From positions 1 through 64,000 of the forward strand of contig JALIZF010001014.1 in the NCBI GenBank assembly GCA_029948255.1: a stretch of DNA of 64,000 nt, written 5' to 3'. The position numbers and the translations under genes are program-made. Positions within the stretch are counted from its first letter, which is position 1. The number at the start of each line of letters is the position of its first letter. Positions 46,344 through 59,000 of the stretch are shown here, one piece after another. Source of the DNA: Telmatactis stephensoni (lineage: Eukaryota; Cnidaria; Anthozoa; Actiniaria; Isophelliidae). The notes under the pieces were generated by a model, which saw nothing but the letters and a program-made list of their open reading frames with translations, was not told the origin of the DNA and made no database searches.

Positions 46344-46509
46344 CAGGGCCGTAGCCACCATTTAAACATTGGTACGGTTTTTAAAAGTTGGTCCGTTTTT
46401 TTCGTTTTCCTACACGAATTCATGCTTCAAAACTGCAATGACAATGGTTCTAATGGTAAAAGTTGGTCCGGTTGAAACCTGACTAACCGTACCGGTGGCT
46501 ACGACCCTG
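46344..46509. mobile_element. MITE with cagggccgtagccacc ends
   Basis: The ends cagggccgtagccacc and ggtggctacgaccctg are inverted. The element is flanked by TAGTG on both sides, a five-base target duplication. Inner aaaagttggtccg repeats are present. The opening cagggccgtagc recurs at about 40,558 as a fragment. Confidence 0.85.
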
Positions 46510-46682
46510 TAGTGCCGTAATTATAGTGACCGTTTAAAAGTACAGTTAACACGGTTAGTACAGTTAATGGAATTCACAGCAGGATATATAATATAAGAGT
46601 TTATTGTTTAAGCAGCGGTTAGGATTAATGGCAGCCATTGGCCGATGTGGACCTGCTGTCTCTCACTACTTCTACATTTAGA

Positions 46683-46864
46683 ATATTTTTTGCCGTGAAG
46701 GGAGGAAAACCGGAGTACCCGGAGAAAAACCCTCGTGGCAAGGGACAGAACAACACATCAAACAAACTCAACTCACATATGATCCAGCGTCCGAGCTGGG
46801 ACTCGAACCCAGACCACAGCGGTGAGAGGCAAGTGACTTAATCGCTACGCTACCCATGCCACCC
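46683..46864 (-). mobile_element. tRNA-derived SINE
   Basis: On the minus strand it starts gggtggcatgggtagcgtag. A-box-like gtagcgattaagtcac and B-box ggttcgagtcc follow at tRNA spacing. After this head comes a body with gagggtttttctccgggta and ctccggttttcctccc. That body resembles a conserved SINE central domain reported from cnidarians and other animals (from memory, possibly Nin-DC; not checked). A truncated relative is at 25,936. Confidence 0.75.
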
Positions 46865-46990
46865 GCATATAGCATTAACCATAATTAAATGCAAGAATTG
46901 ACTTGTAGATATTTCCAAATAACATGATGCTTTCAAATAAACTTTTACATAGCATGTCTGTTCGAGATTCCTGATTTCGTTGCCTTGTTA

Positions 46991-47142
46991 AGAAGTAGCC
47001 AACGGTACCTGTTCTAACAAAAACTGTTCTTGCAGCACCTTCCTGAGAAATTCTGTTTGAGAATGTGGTTGAAAAAATTTGTGCAAAAGTTTTACACTTT
47101 TATCAGAACAGATATAATTGTCCCAGCAGCTCGTTGGCTACT
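46991..47142. repeat. Foldback element
   Basis: Left agtagccaacggtacctgtt pairs imperfectly with right acgagctcgttggctact-type sequence (cagctcgttggctact), and ctgttctaacaaaaactgt with acttttatcagaacag. Confidence 0.5.
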
Positions 47143-47769
47143 CCTTCCTTGTTCCACGTGAATTTAATTTATTGAGTTTTTCCTCCAGAAGATGAATCGA
47201 AAAAAGCTCATTCAAACTGCCTAGTCCTTTTATTTTTCAAAGTTACATTTTATGCAATATAATCTCAAATCACTTGCGTAACGTAAACGTAAAGATTGCA
47301 TGAACCGACGGTGTAATGAAAATATTATTATGCAGGTTAAACGTTTTAATAATCTTTCCTCATTTCCTGGAAAATATCCGTGCATGATTTGTGATTCGTG
47401 ATTTTATGTGAAAAGTGCTGTGCACCCCCGTACAGTAAACGCCCCTGACGTATTGATCTCCAATAAAGAGAGCATCACGTTTATAGAACAAGACACTGAA
47501 TAAGATAACACCGTGATGGATTGGATGATATTTTGGCTTTATCATACTCTAATTCTAAATGTTATCATGATCTTGTCATATGTGTATAAGAGAATGATGT
47601 TTGTTAGCAATTCACCTTTCCTAACATGTACAGCTTCTTACTAACTGCCTTGAAGAGGCTGCTGTCCAGTACACTTGTAGAAAAGTAGATATATCCTTGA
47701 TTATTCAGTTTCACAATTGAAATAAATTATGTAAGTTTCTTTTTTGTTATTATTGCTCTTTATTTCTTT

Positions 47770-47775
47770 TCTTCT

Positions 47776-47822
<47 letters not shown>
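47770..47822. repeat. CTG trinucleotide repeat
   Basis: About 14 uninterrupted TGC units follow three CTT units. Non-coding here. Confidence 0.97.
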
Positions 47823-48164
47823 ATCGTTCTTAATTTCTTTTTAATTTTTTCATCATTCAATGATAAAAAAATTAATCAAATTTCAGGGAAATGAAAATAC
47901 AATATAAACATCATAGAAATTAATTATAAAAGAAACGAAGCCCTTGAAATAGAAATAATAGTCAAATAGAAACAAAAGAAACAATTATGAATTAGGGTCT
48001 ACGTACTAATGTGTATTACCCAATTAATCAGTACCCAGAGCCTCCGTTTCTTTTGGCCAGCGCCGAGAAACGAAAGGCTTTGGCCAAGACGGTTATTTGG
48101 AGCACTCTGATTGGTTGACAGAATCATAGAACAGACGTTTGAATTCTGCATTCTTCGCATATTT

Positions 48165-49251
48165 TGAGAATCGTTCTTCAAAATTATGTTCAACGAACTT
48201 CAACTACCGAAATACTGGGACCAAAAAAAAGCTCAGATTTGCAAGAAAGAAACATGAAAAAAGCATATTGTTAAATAATTTGACTGGGAGGGGGGGGGGG
48301 GGGGGGGCGCTGTCTAAGATGTAAAATTTTGAAAATGAATTGCAAGAATTTCGCGCGCAAAAGTTTGACATTCCGATAAGCACGACTCATTATTCAACGA
48401 TCGCTGAAGTCTACAATACCCTTATCGGATCCAATTCACACAGTAACGTGTTGATAATGATTTTCACTGCTTAGTGCACCTTAGATATAAATTTAGCGCC
48501 CACAATATAACTCGAAAGTGCAGAGTTCTTGCCCTTGTTTCAAATTTATACTGACTTTGACGCGTGATATTTTCCCATCTGGGTCCGGTTGTACGAAGGG
48601 TGAATAGCGCTATCCAGCGGATAAATCCTTATCCAGCGGATAAAATCTATACAAAATCTATACAGTGGATAACTCTTATCCGGTGGATAACTTTATCCAA
48701 CCTTCGTACAACCGGGCCCTGGGGTGCCTTCCACGATTTGAATAATTATCCACAACGCACTAACGGTAGGCAGACTGCTTATGTCTCAGTATTTCGGTAG
48801 TTGAACGTCGTTGAACATAATTTTGAAGAACGTTCCATGTCAACATAAAATTTCTTGCATGACATGCGCAAACAAATTGTATACATGCTCGAATTGAGCT
48901 AATCCGAACACTGTCATGCGCAATTAAGCCGCAGTCCGTGAATAGTGGACTGAAATTTTGTATACGCCATGCAGAGCTTTTCGTTCCTCGGTCGCTGGCC
49001 AAGAGGCTAGGACTACTTTGGTTACGAGATTGTGTGTTACCCTGCAGGTATACATTATGTCGTCTGCGCATGCCTATATTTTCAAAGTGCTAATTTGCAT
49101 TGATTTGCATATATATGTGATGTGTTGTTGACTTTTGCAATGCGAGCTGATATGAAAAAATATTGGTTAGCGATCTTTGCCTCCACAATGATTTTCGATA
49201 AATGAAATGATAGTTCCGGGAAATGAGCAGTCTGCCTACCGGTTTAGCGCT
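48165..49251. repeat. Composite of inverted repeats
   Basis: Sequence at 48,165-48,225 (cgttcttcaaaattatgttc, then caactaccgaaatactg) recurs inverted at 48,782-48,832. The string taacggtaggcagactgc at 48,760 recurs inverted at 49,220 (gcagtctgcctaccgg). This implies overlapping or nested foldbacks. A poly-G run lies at 48,289-48,307. Confidence 0.65.
48581..48720. mobile_element. MITE with gggtccggttgtacgaag ends
   Basis: The ends gggtccggttgtacgaaggg and ccttcgtacaaccgggccc are inverted. The interior has repeated ccagcggataaa / tatccggtggataa motifs in both orientations. This end style is widespread in invertebrate MITEs (from memory). Confidence 0.85.
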
Positions 49252-50688
49252 CTGGACTTTTATTTGCAAGGTAGAGATTGTAGATGGCAAAATCTTATAA
49301 TTGAAAATCCACTGAAACAAACTGAACCTCCTAAGAAACTAAAACTTCATAATTCGTCAAATATTTTTGCGCCCCCCGTAAAGATCGAATTGCCAGAATT
49401 TGCTTTCTCCGTGCATTTCGCCTGGGGGGCTGGGTCCCTCAATGAGAATTTAAGCTATTTTTATTCCGTGGTTTTGACCTTACAACAATAATGAATTCTG
49501 TTCAAATTTTTATCTACATCATTTTTTCCATCTACAAATTAGCTTGCAAATAATTGTCCGCAGCACTCTAACAGAAGGCAGACTTGCATTTCTTGAAATG
49601 TTATTTTCATGGACATTATTTGTAAGCGAAAGATCACAATTAAACTAAACTTTCCGTGTCAAACGAAAAAGCCAGCAATATGCAAATCAATGGAAATGAG
49701 TTTCAGACCTCAAACTAAACGCATGCTTGTTTAAAATCTCAGGAAATATTTAAGCGCGGACGGTTTTCATGCTCCTGATCATATCGCTCAGTGAGGGCTT
49801 AACTATTAATTTCCTAAAATCCAAAAAGCTTGTTTATTTTTAAAACCTGACAGCTCTACTAGGCTAATGAGGTGATTTTGGTTCAAAAACAATAACAGAA
49901 AAATTATATGTAGAGTAGTTTTCTTAAACCCCATGAAATAGCTATTAAACTAATACACATTAGTAGACCCAGTAATCCCATTGTTTTGTTTTGTTCTCAT
50001 GCGACTATTATACACATGAACTATATATTAGTTTTTATTTCACGGGTTTATGAAAACCTCTCTACTTGCTTAGTATGTTAGTTACAAATGATGCAGTTTT
50101 ACCTTTGTAGAACTTAAGTCAAAGCGCAGTAGTACACTAGTTAATCATCTAAAAGCATTTTTTATCTGTTCCGGCAAAAAGAAAACAAAATCGAAATGAA
50201 AATAAAAAAATGATTAAAACCAACGAGAAGACAGGTGCTGATGCAGTTCCGCTTTTATCAGGTAATTCTGCATTGACGTTTGTGTGCTTCGTAATTGGAT
50301 AGCACCCTGATTATTTAATCAATTAACGTCCTCTCGGAGAGCTTGGATGGGATTAACCAAATAACGACAAACAACCCTAAAAATAACTGACTACCGACAA
50401 CCAAACCACGTATTGACAACCAGCAAACTGCATTAAATTTTTAACTGACAACCAACAAATAGAATCGCTTACACATTTGCTGACATATATGGGTATCCAC
50501 ACATCTAAGCCTGATTTTCACCACTTACGTGTATCTCATGGCATCTCGTTCGATACCGCGCCATATACCATCCCCTGAAATTTGTGCTAAGTTCAGTGAT
50601 ATTTGGAATGTGGTATATATAAACGAAATCTAAGGTGATATACCAAGAATGCATGTAAAACCCACCAATTATCACTCTAGCATGACAT

Positions 50689-51595
50689 TATAAAATATTT
50701 AATTTATTGGTGGAGTCTTGGTGCTCCATTCAGCATCATCCATTTCCGATCTCGGCCGTATCTTGATTACTTGATTTGTCCTTTTAATGGAATTTAACAA
50801 AATAATTCTTAGCTAAAATTATGAGGCAGAATGAAATTTTAATTTTAAATTTCCGTTGCATAAACCGGCCTACGATAAGCATGAGCTTTTTAGATAACAT
50901 CAGCAGAAAGTCCGGCCAAAGAATGATTTTAAAACTTAGTTGTTACAAATGCTTTAAATTTGGGTTTCCTTGAATCTGATAGCACGTGTAGTATTTGACG
51001 TTTCTCACTTCTGTACGTGAGGGATATGACTGAGATGGTCAAATCCGGGACCTACCGAGAGTCCGGAACCCGGCGGGCTCGAAACACCGAACACGAGACT
51101 TGAATTTTTATAAAATCGCAACAAAACGTTTCAAAGAGCAACGCATAGATTTGTTGACTCGGACTGAATATAAAATCATAAAATATTTAATTTATTGGTG
51201 GCGTCTTGGTGCTCCATTCAGCATCACCATTTCCGATCTCGGCCGTATCTTGATTACTTGATTTGTCCTTTTAATAGAATTTAACAAAATGATTCTTAGT
51301 TAAAATTATGAGGCAGAATGAAATCTTAATTTCAATTTCCGGTGAGAAAACCATAAACATTAGTTTTTTATAGCATCAGCAGAACGTCATGATTTTAAAA
51401 CTGTTTTTGTTGTAACAAAATGGTTTAAATTTGGGTCTGATTTTGAATCTGACAGGACATGTAATATTTGGTGTTTCTCATTAATTCTGTGAGGGATATG
51501 GCTGAGATGGTCAATTCCGAGACCTGCCCTCGAGAGTCCCGGCGAGACTCGAGCTCGCCAGGGTTCGAAAAACCGAGCCCGAGACTTGATCACTC
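50689..51595. repeat. Two head-to-tail copies of a roughly 490-bp repeat
   Basis: Copy 1 (50,689-51,177) and copy 2 (51,178-51,595) both open with ataaaatatttaatttattg and ggtgctccattcagca. They continue with tctcggccgtatcttgatta and gaggcagaatgaaat, and carry gagggatatg-type, gctgagatggtca and gagactcgagctcg-like segments near their ends. A third copy is at 54,043-54,512 inside the GPCR C intron. Confidence 0.85.
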
Positions 51596-51610
51596 TAGCA
51601 TTGACATTAT

Positions 51611-51961
51611 AAAATATTTGATTTATTGGAAAAATTAATTTACTATCAAATTTGTCACATCGATATTAGTAAAATTGCAGAGTTTTGTAAAGATTGCCCT
51701 TAAAACGGACAGATATATGAATTTGTGATACTAAATATCATTGTGGAATTTTTGTAAAGAAATATGCCGTGTATTTAGCACGATAACGAGGCTTGACGGG
51801 CATGTGATGCCCGTCCACTGTACATTTCGTTGTAAAAATGCAGTTTTAGAAATTCATATTTTCATCAGTTAAAGAGCAATCTCCCCGAAACTTTGCAGTT
51901 TTACTAATATCGATATGACAAATTTGAAAGTAAACTCCTTTTACCGATAAATCAAATATTC
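51611..51961. mobile_element. Foldback MITE
   Basis: The left aatatttgatttattgg, tcaaatttgtcacatcgata and ttagtaaaattgcag pair with the right ctgcaaagtttc-side cagttttactaatatcgata, tgacaaatttga and aaatcaaatatt. The centre is a gacgggcatgtgatgcccgtc palindrome. Confidence 0.85.
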
Positions 51962-52078
51962 TAGAATGTCACATTTGCGTGATAAGCCGTCTACACTCAG
52001 TAAATGGATGCAATGTGTACTAGTGTACTTTCTGTTTAGTGGTTCCGTTTTTTCCACTGGTTTCATTTTTTCTGTTTT

Positions 52079-52376
<298 letters not shown>

Positions 52377-53079
52377 TGCTAGGCGTAAGTGCGTAAGTGT
52401 GTAAGCTACGTGTAGGCCTTCGTTTTAAAGGATTAAACTATTGATTAAGACATTTAAGCAATGGCCTAAAAAATTAAACCACTAGATAACTGATCTATAA
52501 GCCTAACAGTTATATAAAACTAACTCGAAATTTAATGAAAATTTTAATACAATTAAATGTCAGTTGAGTCAGAAATCTGGAGATCATACACTTAGTACAT
52601 GGCGAAATGAAGTTAAAAAAACATTTAGTACCATCTGCCAGTACTAACACTCTGTATTGATTATCAAGGAATTATGTTTACCGGCTGTTTGTTTCAGTTA
52701 ATTGAATGCGCAAAGTAGAGCGAGTTCATCTGTCTAATCCGTCCAGTTTATTAGCATCTTGAGTTCACCCCAGGATCAAAAGTTTCTAGGTCGCATCTCT
52801 GAAAATCTTTTTATGAAAGTTTACTTAATACATAGGTGTCTTGCTTAGGAGTAAAGATGTATTTCGTACGTACGTGCACGTCAGTTCATTAAAAAAGTGA
52901 AGCCGTGACACATTGGAAGACTGTTGATCATGAATTGTCCGTTCGACGTAGGCAGTAAATGAAGTGAACAATACAGACAGGATGGGTTAATTATCTACAG
53001 AAGTCTACCATTGTATTTCGACTACTCAAGTAGACTGCCAAGTTGAGCCTTCATTTCTGTCAGTACTGCTTGTTAAACC

Positions 53080-56000
53080 ATGAACAAGACGCTAAACTTC
53101 ACAGCTCGCCCGAGGGAAGAGACCATTGGACTTTCTGTGTCTCTAGGTCTTATCATCGCCTTGAGTATTTTTGGCAACTTTACACTCATTTTGGCATTTG
53201 TAAAAAACCCACGCCTTCGTTCTTCCTTTGCCAACAAGTTGATCATGAGCCTTGCCATGGCTGACTTTATGACTGCTGCTTTTCCAATGAGCTATCAGCT
53301 AGCGACGGTCATCAATGTCGATCTAATCAGTGACAGTGGAGTTCTGTGTTCTGTCGGTGGACTATTTTCCTATTCCTTGTTTTCCGTGTCCGTGTTTTCG
53401 CTGATAATGCTGAGTATCGATCGCTTCCTTGCTTTGGGATACCCACTCAAGTACACAACAAATGTCACCCCTAGAGTCAAAGCCACCATGTTATCGTACC
53501 CTTGGATCCACGGAACACTCCTAACCATTATTTTTGGATCAGGATTTAGAATAAAATTTGACCAGAAGGGATTGGACTGCGGACTATCGTGGAGCGAGCG
53601 CCCTATACCATTTACTGCTAGTATTTTGAGCATCCATGTAGGCCTCCCCTTTTTGTTGTTACTTGTGCTCAATTCTCGTACGCTGTGCCTGGTACGCCTG
53701 CAGAATAGACGCATTATGGACAGCAACGACGCTGGAATGACCAACTCTGTTACAAGACAACAAGCACTCAACAGAAGAGGTCAGTTTATTTCCTCATTCC
53801 TTGATGAATTCATATACGATAGGATCAGTTCGATTCTTTCATTCGTTCATTTATTTGTTAATTTGATTGCTTGCTTTACTTATTATTCGGGCTTCGAGTT
53901 TTATTTAAGGTTCTTTCATAACTTTTTCGAGATGGGCTCACACACGTTTTTTTGTGTGTCTGTGTCTGTTTCTCTTCATCTGTGGCAATAGTACATTACG
54001 GCATCTGCGCTGTAGTCCGGTTGTGTGACAATATCAAATTTGGCATCTTGGTGCTCCATTCAGTATCGTCCATTTCCGATCTTCGTTTCTTGATTACTTG
54101 ATTTGACCTTTTAATGAAATTTAACAACATCGTTTTTAGCGAAAATTATGATGCAAATTGAAATTTTAATTTTGAATTTCCGTTGCGTAAACCTACGATA
54201 AGCATTTATTTAGCTTTTTAGATAACATCAGCAGAAAGTCCGGCCAAAGAATGATTTTAAAACTTAGTTGTTACAAATGCTTTAAATTTGGGTTTCCTTG
54301 AATCTGATAGCACGTGTAGTATTTGACGTTTCTCATTTCTGTACGTGAGGGATATGACTGAGATGGTCAAATCCGGGACCTACCGAGAGTCCGGAACCCG
54401 GCGGGGCTCGAAAAACCGAACACGAGACTTGAATTTTTACAAAATCGCACCAAGACGTTTCAAAGAGCAACGCATAGATTTGTTGACTCGGACTGAATAT
54501 AAAATCCAAAATTCTAACCAAGAAAAATCCAAATTTGGAGATATGTTTGAATGTTGACAAGATCTAGACATTGTATATGCCTTCGGGTTTAATTTGAATC
54601 CCAACTTGAAGCGTGTGGGAGGAATTTATTTGATCAATGTTTTCCCCCTTGGCGACAAAGTTTCCATTCAGTATAAAGCAACGATAAACTGGTAAACATT
54701 ATATAATTGGCATGCAAGAGGAAATTGGCTAGTGAGTGAATTAGTTTGGGATGCGTCGGTAAAGATGTAATAAAGGAAAAATGAATGGCAATCTTTAACA
54801 CCGTATAAAAAGAGAGTATACAAATGTTGAGGGTACATGTCTAATAAATGGTTCTAAATTAAACGCAATAAAAATTTCTAGCGTAATGACTTTTGGGTCT
54901 TAGCGTAATAAAAGCTCCAGTTGGTGTAATAAACTTTGGGTCGAAACATAATGAATTAAGATCTCAAAAGGGTTATATAAATCTCAACAACGAGTCATGA
55001 CTACATCTGCCAATCAACATATGTTTAACATATCAAGGAAAGTTAACAGAGGGTCCCCTATACCTTTTGCGTGAAACGTGAATGGCTGATTTATTTTGAC
55101 GTTAAACGTGATTTAAGGCCTAAAATCTTTTTGCGTTCACGTGAAAGCAACTTTCGATTTTTTGGTGAACGTGAAAGAGATTTTGTAATTATCTGTGACG
55201 CGTGAAAAGACCAAATATTTTTGCGTGATTTCATTTTGCAAAGGGGTATAGGGAACCCTGTTAACAAAACATGTACAGGCGATAGATGAGAACTGATTTT
55301 ACATGATGAAACCAAGTTGCATTTATTTCCCAATGAGAATACAAAACGGCTCGAGCCTAAATGAATTTGCTAATTTTGATCAATAGAAAACTAATAGAAC
55401 TTTGATTAATTTTTACTCGCCAGCGGTGATATGAATTGTCACCATCAAAAATAGTTAGAGCTGTAAGAAGGCCAGTTTGTTTCAACAATTTATTCGAAAC
55501 TAAAATGAAAGCCTGCTATGAAGACGAGCGATTGTCCCACGTAATTTAATTTCCAAGGAAGCCCAACAAAAGATATTACGCTAGGAACCTAGTTATTACG
55601 CTAAGACCCAAAAGTCATCATGCTAGGAACCTTTATTAAGCAAAAAACCAGTTATTACAATTGGACCCTCTGCAGTTACTCACGAAACATTGCTGACGTT
55701 TCAAGCCTAGTTGGCTCTTTGTCGGAACAGAGTTAATAGAGTTAATTAATGGTCGGAACTAAAAGAGAGGAGAGTCGATTGACGTGTCATAAAATTTTAC
55801 GTCAGAATTGATCTATATGGATTTAAAACATTAAACAATTTCAATTGGATATAGAGGACTATTCCTAATAAAAGGTAAATTGTGATCTGCTTCGTGTACG
55901 TAGCCATAGTTGGTCGAGGGTGAAGCGGAACAATGCTATGACGTCAGATATGATAGTTCTTTGATCGTTTAATTGGCAAGCCTGAAATTCTTGATTAAAA

Positions 56001-59000
56001 AGATAGAATGTCGACATTTTTATCAATATCTGATGACAATTGATGCAGTCGTTGTCCAAAAGATAGTCTCCAATTATAGAAGCATTTCCATTTTTTGCAC
56101 CAAAATGCATTGTAAATTTGATGACGTGGATTTTGGTGGTAAGTTTAGTGAAATTGTACATCAGCTGATTGCATTACTGATTCTCTTTCCGGAATATATT
56201 TTGGAGGACAAAACCTCTTCTCTCACCTGAGAATTGTCCTACTTCATTATTATGACAAAACATCAACCATCTATTGTTTAAACGCTAAGGATCATAGTCT
56301 CACAAAGTGGTCGGCGTGGGAGGTGACAAAACAGCAACAGCACAAAGAAAGTTGATAGGAAATGCGTTTTATAGAACGAAAAAAAGCGATAACAACCATC
56401 AAACAGAGTCCCCTATACCCGCAAAAATATTTGGTCTTTTCACGCGTCACGGATAATTCAAAAATCTCTTTCACGTTCACAAAAAAGATCAAAAGTTGCT
56501 TTCACGTGGCCGCAAAAAGATTTTAGACCTTAAGTCACGTTTCACGTCAAAATAAATCAGCCATTCACGTTTAACGCAAAAGCTATAGGGGACCCTGATC
56601 AAATGCATGCTAAAGATTTAACAAATTGAAAATGGTTTTGAGTTGTCTGTCCTCTTATTGACAAACTCTTGACGTCATAAAATGTTTAAAACTCAAGTCA
56701 GGATCACGAGCGCAGCGACCATCTTAAATTTGTTTTTTACAACAATTATTTGAAATAAAAGTTAAAAAAATCCTTATTAAACGAAGCAACAGAACGAGCG
56801 CGCGCGCGCCGAAACACGTCATCAGTGTGTCTGTCCTCTTATTGACACACTCTAATCAACCAATCAGATTGCGAGATTAGCATCAAGTGTTGTAAAAAAA
56901 CATTTTATTTTTATTCTTCTAACGATTGACTCTATTATTATGACCATACACAATAAAGATATGAAAACACAGAACATTTTAGATATAATAAATATAAGGT
57001 AAATGTTACTCAGGAGTAGCATTCACTAATCGAGCTGAGTAACAAAATTTCTATTATTAAATTAGACTGAAATATGTAAAAATAATTTACTTTTATAGGA
57101 TATCGGGGTTTTTTTTGTATTTACATAACATAAAGATAAGTGGAAAAAACTTAAATTTATAGATTTATATTCCAAGAGATGTGAGGCTAATGATAAGAAA
57201 GGAGCGAAGTTATGTACACAGATATTTGTCATTGAGAGAATTTTTGATTTTTTAAAAATAGTTTTAGAGACAAGGACTTCAATTTTTCGACAGTTTTGTT
57301 CCAAATATTAGGACCTGTTTATCTAAGGCGAAATTTTCCATAATTTGTTTTACCAGCAGGAGCATAATAGCTTGACCGTGAGGCTGGTACGTCTAATTTC
57401 ATAATTATGCCAACTGAAGAAACACTTCGGAAGTAATTATCAAAAGCTTTTTGCCGAAGTTGGTTATAGAAATGGAACATAAAAATTGAATTGCGTAAAT
57501 AGATTGGTTAAGAAGTTTAAGTAGCTGTAATTTTGCATATAGTGGACTGGAATGTCATTCAGAACTCGAGAAAGTCATAGCTTTGTTTCAAGTATTGAAA
57601 TAGATTTGAAATTTGTCTCATTTTTGAACTCGAGACTCTTTTTGGAGATACCACTTTTCTAAGGTGTCAAGCTTTCTTGAATGAAGATCTTTTAAGCAGC
57701 AAGACGATCTAGACCATTCATGCCAATATATATCTTTAGTGGTGAAGTTCTTTAGGCTAATTCTCTTACGAAGGAGTTGGCCTTACACCGATCTTGGTTG
57801 ACAAATCGTGCATAATCGGGCGCATGGTTCTTGGAATCTTGATCACTTGACCAGTTGGACGGCTGTCGGTGGCTGACCGATATGTCAGCATCACTGATTC
57901 TAATATTCACAAGAGATCCGTCACAGTAGAATAGGTTTAACTCATTCGTGAGATTACTTACTTGCGTCTAGCTTTAGGAAAACATTTTCTTTAGACAGGG
58001 TTTTGCTTTTTTTCTTCGATGCTTTTAACTTTGATATTGTGAGGGCTTCATGGTTCGCCTTGTTTATGTGCTCGATTGATTGTATTAACAGCGACTGTAC
58101 TTGAATTGAATCGTAATTGAACAGATATTCTCCTGGACTATGGAATAGTGTTTGAAAATTGTTGTGAAAAATACATCGAGTGTTCGAATATGAAGGATTA
58201 CATCAACATTTTCTGTTAAGGCTTCAGTTAAGATTACGACTGCCTCAGGGCACGTCCGCCATGTTGGACGCACACATGCATGCACTATTCAGAACTTTAG
58301 ACCTTCGTATAATCACAATTTCAAAGGTTTTTCTTCCGAATTTCGAATTCATATTTCAAAAAATCATCAAATATTTTAGTATAGCTCTTTGAAGACGTCA
58401 AGTAAGGGGAATAAATTAAAATATATTTCCATCCACGAAAAGCCTAAAAATTGGATGTTTTTGCCAATTCATTTGTTTTGGAAAGAGCCTCCCTCTGAGG
58501 CTTTTTAACTCATGGATTGCAAATCCACGAGTTATTGTGAGAGGTCGAAATATGCAAATGTGTCACTCACTCACTCGAACATTGTTTAATTATGCTTCTG
58601 CGCATGCTCGAGGTGACCGCAGGCCGAAAGTAATGTGGGCTCTGGTTTATTACGGGACTCCTGTGTTATTCAAATCACGATGCATCAATGCATCAGGATT
58701 GTATGCGAAACTTTGCTTTGGAATTGAACGATCTAATCTAAAAGCCGTCTTCTAGGTAGTCAAATGATGGACACGACAACTTCTCTCATTAGTAAGATCA
58801 TGCCTAGAGTTTCCTTGACTTACACTTCGCTAAGATTGAATTTGTCGAATGTTACTGAGGGGAAAATGCATCGATAGTTAATTTCTTATTCCTTGCCACA
58901 TTTTGTACTGTAATACTCTGCTTGGAAAGCATCTACGTTGACTGAGCAGTTCGATACTCGGACGTGAAAACCTTTCTGGGTGTACTTTGTACGTCACTGT

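Noticed and set aside
55973..56230. 85-codon ORF with a strong GTAAGTTT donor
   Set aside because: It lies between opposed MITEs in the GPCR C intron, with no matching acceptor or neighbouring exon.
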